NCBI GenBank assembly: GCA_023388015.1
Contig: JAEWHB010000210.1
Span: forward strand, 1-11,693
Source: Bacteroidota bacterium
GTDB taxonomy: Bacteria > Bacteroidota > Bacteroidia > Flavobacteriales > Weeksellaceae
Direction of reading: 5' to 3'
DNA length: 11,693 bases
The notes beneath the pieces were generated by a model. That model saw nothing but the letters and a program-made list of their open reading frames with translations. It was not told the DNA's origin and searched no databases. Position 1 is the first letter of the stretch; every line of letters starts with the position of its first letter. Made by a program: the position numbers and the translations under genes. This document shows positions 6,886-11,693 of the stretch, piece by piece.

Positions 6886-8820
6886 GTGATCCCTTTTTTT
6901 CTTTTTGCTCAGGATTTCACTCATTTAGATCTGATTGTAGTAGAAATCTCTCAAACTACTTCATCCAAAGAAAAGGAGATAAAATATCGAAATTTGATTA
7001 AAAAGATTAATTCGCATTCTGAAAAAGATGCCATTGAAGAATTTCGTTATTTTTTAAAAAAAGATAGGTCCACACATGCTCATAGAGTTATAAATGAAGA
7101 ACTTACACCCTTATTGATAAAGTCCGGACAAGTGGAAGAAGCCGCGCAACGATATGCCGACATTGCCTGGAGATACATCGAACAATACAGTGACAGCGCA
7201 CTTTTGTATGCCGATAGGTCATTTCAGATTTCGAAAGAAAACAATTATCCATTTGGTGAAGTCGTAGCTTTGGAAACCAAGGGCGTATATTATGAATGGG
7301 TTGAAAATGATTATGAGAAAGCCAGTCAATATTTTTTTCAAGCCATTGCAGTTTGTGAAACCGCTGATCCTACTTACATGGGAAGCTTGTACCATGCCTT
7401 GGGCGTAATGTTCTATACCACAAGCGATTTCGTTAAATCTGAACATTACTTTAAGATTGCTTTCCAGTTGGCAAAAAAATATAACGACGCCAATTTACAG
7501 AAAATCAGTCTGCGAAGCATGGGTACAATTTTCTTGGAAAAAGATGAATTAGATACTGCGCAAAAATTTTTTGAAGAAAGTTTGGAGATTGAATCAAATC
7601 CGGAGTATGATTATGAAACCTTTGCCAATTTGGGACAAATTTATAATGAAAAACAAAAGTTGAAGGAGGCTATATCCTATTTTGAAAAATCGGTGGAACA
7701 AACACCGGACAACAAACGCTATTATGTAAACCTGCCCTACCTTCTGGATGCCAAAAAGAAAAATAATGATTTAAATGATATCCAATTCATTCTAAATCAC
7801 ATGCATCTCGCTGTAAATAAGAATATTCCCGATGTTGAAAAATCAAATTTATTGTATGCACTTTCCAAACATTATGAAGAAATTAAAGATTTCCCAAAAG
7901 CTTTGCGGTACAAGAATGATTATCTCTCCCTTTATGAAACAATAAAAGAAAAACAACGTGACGAGATTGTTTACGAAATGGAAGCGAAATACCAAAACCA
8001 AAAAAACAAAGAACAAATTGAAAAAGAAGCTTCCAAAAGAAAACAACTTTTGACCGGATTTATCCTTGCTGTTCTATTTCTGGTTTCAATACTATTTTTT
8101 TACTGGAAAAAATTAAGCTATCAAAAAACAATTGCCAAAAAAGAAGAAGAAATTAATCATCAAAAAATCAAACAGTTAAGCCAAGAAAATAAATTAGTAG
8201 CGATGAACAGCATGATGGAAGGCCAGGAAAATGAAAGAATGCGTATTGCACAAGATTTGCATGATGGTTTGGGTGGATTATTGGGAACAATTAAAACGAT
8301 TTTCTCTACAATTCCCAAAGAAAATTCCACCGATAAGGAAAAACAAATATTTCATAAAACCGATTATTTAATTGATGAAGCCTGTTTGGAGGTTCGAAGA
8401 ATTTCCCACAATATGATGCCTCAAAGCCTTCAGATTTCCGGATTGGAAAATGCGTTGACCGATTTGGGAGCGAGTTTAAATGAGGAGAAAATCAATACAA
8501 ATATTGAAATCGAGAAAATTCCCTTTTCTATATCAGACAATTACAAAATCACAATTTATCGGATTGTTCAGGAAATCATTCACAACATCCGCAAACATTC
8601 AGAAGCCAAAAATGTTTTGATCCAATTATTTACATTTGAAAAATTAATCAATATCATCATTGAAGATGACGGAAAAGGATTTGACCAAAATAATATTGAC
8701 TTAAAAGGAATTGGATTAAAAAATATTCAAAATAGGATTGATTATCTGAACGGAAAAATTGAGTACGATTCCATTCCGGGCAGAGGAACAACCATCACCA
8801 TCGAAATACCTGTGACATGA
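6886..8820 (+). CDS. TPR-containing sensor histidine kinase (HisKA_3 type)
   Basis: This is the sensor half of a two-component system. The frame is open from a GTG at 6886 (644 residues), but that start falls inside the signal peptide. The natural start is probably the ATG at 6830, out of frame by one base. Residues ~35-350 hold several TPR-like helical pairs (for example GVYYEWVENDYEKASQYFFQ and MGTIFLEKDELDTAQKFFEE), likely periplasmic. One membrane segment spans ~388-405, flanked by coiled-coil helices. The HisKA_3 H-box is DLHDGLGGLLG with phosphoacceptor His459, followed by ISHNMMPQSL. The ATPase domain has N567 in EIIHNIRKHSEAKN, G1 DDGKGFD and G2 GIGLKNI, then GRGTTITIEIP. It resembles flavobacterial TPR-HK proteins of the NarX/DesK class. 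Its stop overlaps the regulator start (ATGA at 8817-8820), showing translational coupling. If the 5' frameshift is real, export and membrane topology would be impaired. Confidence 0.9.
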   Translation: MIPFFLFAQDFTHLDLIVVEISQTTSSKEKEIKYRNLIKKINSHSEKDAIEEFRYFLKKDRSTHAHRVINEELTPLLIKSGQVEEAAQRYADIAWRYIEQYSDSALLYADRSFQISKENNYPFGEVVALETKGVYYEWVENDYEKASQYFFQAIAVCETADPTYMGSLYHALGVMFYTTSDFVKSEHYFKIAFQLAKKYNDANLQKISLRSMGTIFLEKDELDTAQKFFEESLEIESNPEYDYETFANLGQIYNEKQKLKEAISYFEKSVEQTPDNKRYYVNLPYLLDAKKKNNDLNDIQFILNHMHLAVNKNIPDVEKSNLLYALSKHYEEIKDFPKALRYKNDYLSLYETIKEKQRDEIVYEMEAKYQNQKNKEQIEKEASKRKQLLTGFILAVLFLVSILFFYWKKLSYQKTIAKKEEEINHQKIKQLSQENKLVAMNSMMEGQENERMRIAQDLHDGLGGLLGTIKTIFSTIPKENSTDKEKQIFHKTDYLIDEACLEVRRISHNMMPQSLQISGLENALTDLGASLNEEKINTNIEIEKIPFSISDNYKITIYRIVQEIIHNIRKHSEAKNVLIQLFTFEKLINIIIEDDGKGFDQNNIDLKGIGLKNIQNRIDYLNGKIEYDSIPGRGTTITIEIPVT

Positions 8821-9483
8821 TAAAAGTTTATATAATTGACGATCACAAAATAGTTATAGAATGGAATTCAGTTGATGTTGGATTCAGCCGATAACATTGA
8901 ATTTACAGGCTTTTCACAAGACGGAAAAAAAGGAATCGACGAAGCCAAAAAGTTAAAACCCGATGTCATTTTGCTGGACATCAGCATGCCGGGTCTTAAT
9001 GGAATAGAAGTCTGCAAAATTCTGAACCAAGACCTACCTGAATCTAAAGTAATCGCGCTCTCCATGCACCGAGAAAGCAGTATGATAAAGCTGATGTTGC
9101 AAAACGGAGCTAAAGGTTATATGTTGAAATCGGCGGGAAAAGATGAAATCCTCAAAGCTATTTACAATGTTTTTGAAGGAAAAACACATTTGGATGAAGG
9201 TGCAAATGAAATCATCATTCAAAGCATGCAGCACAACAAACAAAAATCAATTGAAAGCCCCTTCCCTACACTATCCAGACGAGAGAAAGAAATTCTGAAA
9301 CTAATATTGGAAGAATTAACCACTCAGGAAATCGCCGATAAATTATTCATCGGATTTGGAACCGTTGAAACTCACCGAAGAAATATGATGATTAAAACCG
9401 GCGCCAGAAATACCGCAGGATTGGTAAAGATAGCTCTTCAATTTAACCTTCTAGGTGAACCAGATGAAAATTCAAAACTATAG
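8817..9483 (+). pseudogene. NarL/FixJ-type (LuxR HTH) response regulator, frameshifted near the N-terminus
   Basis: The start ATG overlaps the kinase stop. The first 15 codons read MIKVYIIDDHKIVIE, a perfect receiver-domain beginning (acidic pair D8-D9). Then tgg at 8862-8864 shifts the frame, with a stop about 12 codons later. Removing the T at 8862 gives EGIQLMLDSADNIEF and an open frame to TAG 9481-9483, 221 residues, normal for the family. Without correction, the C-terminal frame is open from a TTG at 8872. The phosphoacceptor is D54 in VILLDISMPG (corrected numbering), with the Ser of ALSMH and the Lys of YMLKSAG as switch residues. The LuxR-type helix-turn-helix covers LSRREKEILKLILEELTTQE and ADKLFIGFGTVETHRRNMM. 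It is the obvious partner of the upstream kinase. Its stop codon lies inside operator copy 2. If the frameshift is real, the receiver domain loses its acidic pocket. Confidence 0.85.
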
Positions 9484-9551
9484 GAATTCATAGATTTTGG
9501 CTGAATTGCTGTTTTCATAGATAAGGAAATCTTTTCTAAAAAATAATTTTA
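9478..9551 (+). promoter_or_regulatory. Bipartite operator-promoter module upstream of the T9SS propeller gene (copy 2)
   Basis: Block A (9478-9498) matches copy 1 at 20 of 21 bases and contains GAATTCATAGATTTT. Block B, TTTTCATAGATA (9512-9523), is identical to copy 1. The 13-nt spacer has the same length but a different sequence. The two TTCATAGAT cores are at 9487-9495 and 9514-9522, again 27 bp apart. A -7-like TAATTTTA (9544-9551) starts 30 bp after the second core, exactly as in copy 1. The first block overlaps the stop codon of the response regulator gene. The matched spacing with diverged filler argues for a functional protein-binding site. Confidence 0.65.
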
Positions 9552-9572
9552 CTAAAACTAAAATTATTATCA

Positions 9573-11081
9573 ATGAAAACAACTTTTACTTATTTACTTC
9601 TCCTTTTTTCAACTTTATCAATCAGTCAGACACCCAACCTAGACTGGTCCAAAATTTATGGTGGAAGCGGAACGGATATGGCGTTTAAAACCATCAGTCT
9701 CGCTGACGGACACTTTTTGATTTTTGGAAACACCGGTTCCAACAATGGAGATTTTACTGACAACGATGGGGGCGCAGAAATTTTCGCAATGAAAACAAAC
9801 CCTACGGGCGAAATCATTTGGAGCAAAACCTATGGCGGCACCGGAAACGAATACTTTCGAGATGTCCTTCTTTTGAATCAAGACAGTTTTTTAATCGTTG
9901 GAGGTTCTTCCTCAAACAATGGTGATGTAGCCGGCAATTACGGACTTGGTGATGTCTGGCTTTTGGAAATTAACGCTGAAGGTTCCATTATTTGGAACAA
10001 AAATTATGGTGATTCTGAAGTGGATAACGGTTTTTCTGCCATTCCAACAGATGACGGAGGATTTATAGTTGTAGGCGACCAAAGAAATAATGTGGACTAT
10101 ATGCGGGACGGATTTGTTTTTAAAATCAATGCTGCAAAGGAAGTAGTTTGGGAAAAAACTTTTGGAGGAAGTAAAAACGATTATTTTACTAATATTCAAA
10201 AAAAATCGAACGGTAATTATTTAACTTTCGGTTATACATTTTCCAATGATGGTGACATTTCTGACCTGAAAGGTTCTTCAGATTTGTGGGTGACAGAAAT
10301 TGATGGCGACGGGAATTTAATCTGGAGCAAAACTTACGGAGGAACTCAACTAGACCACGTCGAAGGAGTTACACAAGACAACGCAGGCCATTTTTTAATT
10401 GCCGGCTATACTTCATCCACCGACTATGACATCACTGACAATGACGGTGGCTCAGATGCCTGGATTATGAAGTTGGATCAAAACGGAGAAATTATTTGGT
10501 CCAAAACCTTTGGCGGAGCGCAATATGATTATGCTTATTCCATAATTCCTCTGAGTCAGGGCGGATATATGGTTACTGGTAATTCAGAATCTTCAGATGG
10601 GGATTTGACTAATAATAAAGGCGAAACAGATCTATGGTTGTTTCAACTTTCTGATGACGGCGATTTGATCTGGCAGTCAAATTATGGCGGGAGCCTTTCT
10701 GAACAAGCCAATTCCATTTTTCAAAATGAAGAAAGTATTTACGTTACAGGTTTCAGTTATTCCAATGATGGTGACCTCACGGAGAATGCAGGCGATGCAG
10801 ACATTTGGTTTCTGAAATTCAATTTTACAGATTTAGGTTTAAATCAAATTTCCAAAAACTCCTTGCAGATCTACCCAAATCCGGTTCGCGATATTTTAAA
10901 CATTCAATCAGATGAAAACCTGAAACAAATAGAAATCTATGACCTGACCGGAAAATTAATCCAAACCTATAAAATATCAGAAAAATCAATCCAACTCAAT
11001 GTAGAACAATTAAATAAAGGTGTATATGTAGTTAAAATAATTACCGAATCATCTTCAGTTTCAAAAAAAATCATTAAATAA
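9573..11081 (+). CDS. Secreted seven-repeat (probable beta-propeller) protein with T9SS sorting domain
   Basis: The 502-residue product starts with a signal peptide (MKTTFTYLLLLF, cleavage near SISQ at 19). Seven tandem repeats of about 58 residues follow: 23-80, 81-138, 139-190 (shorter), 191-248, 249-306, 307-364 and 365-420. Each opens with a version of IIWSKTYGGT, has a central GGYMVTGNS-like strand and an Asp/Asn/Gly-rich turn such as SNNGDFTDNDGG, and ends with DLWLxxLxxxGE. Seven such units fit a closed seven-bladed propeller, and the Asp-rich turns could bind calcium; both are inference. Residues ~421-502 are a Type A T9SS C-terminal domain: LQIYPNPVRDILNI, then IYDLTGKLIQTY and LNKGVYVVKI, ending KKIIK. 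The protein should cross the outer membrane and be released or anchored on the cell surface. No catalytic motif is seen, so binding or adhesion is plausible. Operator copy 2 suggests control by the adjacent two-component system. Confidence 0.9.
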   Translation: MKTTFTYLLLLFSTLSISQTPNLDWSKIYGGSGTDMAFKTISLADGHFLIFGNTGSNNGDFTDNDGGAEIFAMKTNPTGEIIWSKTYGGTGNEYFRDVLLLNQDSFLIVGGSSSNNGDVAGNYGLGDVWLLEINAEGSIIWNKNYGDSEVDNGFSAIPTDDGGFIVVGDQRNNVDYMRDGFVFKINAAKEVVWEKTFGGSKNDYFTNIQKKSNGNYLTFGYTFSNDGDISDLKGSSDLWVTEIDGDGNLIWSKTYGGTQLDHVEGVTQDNAGHFLIAGYTSSTDYDITDNDGGSDAWIMKLDQNGEIIWSKTFGGAQYDYAYSIIPLSQGGYMVTGNSESSDGDLTNNKGETDLWLFQLSDDGDLIWQSNYGGSLSEQANSIFQNEESIYVTGFSYSNDGDLTENAGDADIWFLKFNFTDLGLNQISKNSLQIYPNPVRDILNIQSDENLKQIEIYDLTGKLIQTYKISEKSIQLNVEQLNKGVYVVKIITESSSVSKKIIK

Positions 11082-11137
11082 TCCAACCAACTAAAGATAG
11101 AATTAAGCGGTAATTTTGAAAAAATCATCTTATTTTA

Positions 11138-11162
11138 ATTTATTTTAAATAAATGTTTTTTT
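11138..11162 (+). terminator. Possible weak AT-only terminator after the T9SS gene
   Basis: ATTTATTT (11138-11145) and AAATAAAT (11147-11154) form a perfect inverted repeat, followed by G and a run of seven T. The stem has no GC pair, so it would be weak. No better terminator is seen between 11082 and the small-RNA promoter. Confidence 0.3.
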
Positions 11163-11179
11163 ATTCTAAAAAGAATTTC

Positions 11180-11187
11180 TATATTTG
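11180..11187 (+). promoter_or_regulatory. Bacteroidota -7 element of the candidate small RNA
   Basis: TATATTTG is an exact TAnnTTTG match. No start codon with a usable frame follows; instead a pair of hairpins begins about 5 nt downstream. A clear -33 TTTG is not visible, only a T-run near 11156-11162. Confidence 0.5.
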
Positions 11188-11191
11188 ACAA

Positions 11192-11273
11192 ATGAAAGCT
11201 TAATAGCTTTTTCATAGGTTTAGGTTGGTTAAGGTTAGCTCCTCACTCGTAAGATTGAGGAGTTACTTTTTTA
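11192..11273 (+). ncRNA. Candidate small structured RNA of about 80 nt
   Basis: The segment follows a -7 box and ends at an intrinsic terminator. Hairpin 1 pairs AAAGCT (11195-11200) with AGCTTT (11205-11210) around a TAAT loop; ATG (11192-11194) can also pair with CAT (11213-11215) across a two-base bulge. A single-stranded G/T-rich stretch (11216-11235) carries four GG pairs. Hairpin 2 is the terminator, with a GTAA tetraloop. The only ATG is at the predicted 5' end and is followed after two codons by TAA, so it is not coding. The overall look is that of a free-standing sRNA rather than a leader, because the next gene has its own -7 box after the terminator. I cannot assign it to a named family. 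Confidence 0.5.
11236..11272 (+). terminator. Intrinsic terminator with GNRA-capped stem
   Basis: TAGCTCCTCA (11236-11245) pairs with TGAGGAGTTA (11256-11265), including one G-T wobble. After a C/T mismatch, TC (11247-11248) pairs with GA (11253-11254), closing a GTAA tetraloop (11249-11252). CTTTTTT follows. It ends the candidate small RNA. Confidence 0.8.
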
Positions 11274-11305
11274 TATAAACCTTACTTCGTTCAGTCATTC
11301 TTTCT

Positions 11306-11313
11306 TACATTTG
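11306..11313 (+). promoter_or_regulatory. Bacteroidota -7 element upstream of the aminopeptidase P gene
   Basis: TACATTTG is an exact TAnnTTTG match ending 19 bp before the ATG at 11333, the same spacing as for the YebC-family gene. A -33 element is not obvious. Confidence 0.5.
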
Positions 11314-11332
11314 TTAGCATTAAATTAGAATT

Positions 11333-11693
11333 ATGACCACAAAATACGAACAGATTCCTTCTCAGTTATTTGTAAAAAACAGAGCTAAATTTTCAAAAGC
11401 ACTTCTGCCAAAATCATTAGCAGTATTCAATTCCAACGATATTTATCCGGTTAGTGCCGACAGTACACTTCCTTTTGCGCAGCATCGCGATATTTTTTAT
11501 CTGAGTGGTGTGGATCAGGAAGAAAGTATTTTAGTTATTTTTCCGGATGCTTACGAAGAAAAACACCGTGAAATTCTTTTTTTAAGAGAAACCAATGAGC
11601 ACATAGCAGTTTGGGAAGGTGAAAAGTTGAGCAAAGCACAAGCCTTTGATGTTTCCGGGATTAAAACCGTTTATTGGTTACAGGATTTTCAAA
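11333..11693 (+). CDS. pepP: Aminopeptidase P family (Xaa-Pro aminopeptidase), N-terminal part
   Basis: The frame is open from ATG 11333 to the window end (120 complete codons) and starts MTTKYEQIPSQLF. Typical N-terminal aminopeptidase P features are visible: VKNRAKFSKALLPKSLAVFN, then the segment with PFAQHRDIFYLSGVDQEES, LVIFPD, EILFLRETNEHIAVWEGEKL and the IKTVYWLQDF region. These match the AMP_N domain of the M24B metallopeptidases, which release N-terminal residues preceding proline. The metal-binding pita-bread domain would lie beyond the window, so catalytic residues cannot be checked. There is no signal peptide, so the enzyme should be cytosolic. A -7 box and a short leader support the start. 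Confidence 0.85.
   Translation, partial: MTTKYEQIPSQLFVKNRAKFSKALLPKSLAVFNSNDIYPVSADSTLPFAQHRDIFYLSGVDQEESILVIFPDAYEEKHREILFLRETNEHIAVWEGEKLSKAQAFDVSGIKTVYWLQDFQ

Noticed and set aside
5547..9523. Matching operator blocks as ends of a mobile element
   Set aside because: The blocks are in direct orientation, no transposase or integrase lies between them, and each sits at the same distance from a -7-like box, which fits regulation better than transposition.
11171..11178. ATTCT/AGAAT mini-hairpin just before the small-RNA promoter
   Set aside because: A five-pair AT-rich stem without a following T-run; too weak to call a terminator or operator.
11208..11217. TTTTCATAG in the candidate small RNA, shared with the two operator modules
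   Set aside because: Only nine AT-rich bases match, the first block is absent, and the copy lies downstream of the -7 box within the transcribed part. Probably chance.

Overview
The window reads as chromosome of a Flavobacteriia-type Bacteroidota. It is AT-rich, most genes lack a Shine-Dalgarno sequence, and several starts are preceded by the Bacteroidota -7 element (TAnnTTTG). One protein carries a Type IX secretion (T9SS) C-terminal sorting domain, and the exported proteins have signal peptides ending in F/S-A-Q or S-Q. Every gene I can support is on the + strand.

Layout. (1) 3-2405: an exported S9-family serine peptidase closely resembling the glutamyl endopeptidase (S9D/CGEP) branch, followed by a good intrinsic terminator. 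(2) 2690-5543: two translation genes, a YebC/TACO1-family factor of the YeeN/YebC2 type and arginyl-tRNA synthetase. They are separated by a cluster of CTTTGTG/CACAAAG repeats. ArgS carries an extra, very AT-rich, in-frame block of about 80-100 codons in its catalytic domain. (3) 5547-11081: a signalling and surface cassette made of a small lipoprotein, a small exported protein (frameshifted), a TPR sensor histidine kinase (5' end frameshifted), a NarL/LuxR-type response regulator (frameshifted) and a seven-repeat, probably beta-propeller, T9SS cargo protein. (4) 11082-11332: an intergenic region with a candidate small structured RNA that has its own promoter and terminator. (5) 11333-11693: the N-terminal part of an aminopeptidase P, cut by the window end.

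How the cassette may work (inference). The same bipartite element lies upstream of the lipoprotein gene and upstream of the T9SS propeller gene: GAATTCATAGATTTT, then 13 nt, then TTTTCATAGATA. In both places it sits at the same distance from a -7-like box, while the spacers have diverged. These two sites bracket the histidine kinase/response regulator pair. The simplest model is that the response regulator binds this element, controls its own upstream operon and switches on the secreted propeller protein. The element would then define a searchable regulon.

Three single-base frame disruptions fall within about 2.3 kb of this cassette (near 6612, in the A-run at 6836-6841, and at 8862). Outside it, all genes are open. 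Either the cassette is decaying in this strain or the assembly has local indel errors. In each case one added or removed base restores the expected protein.
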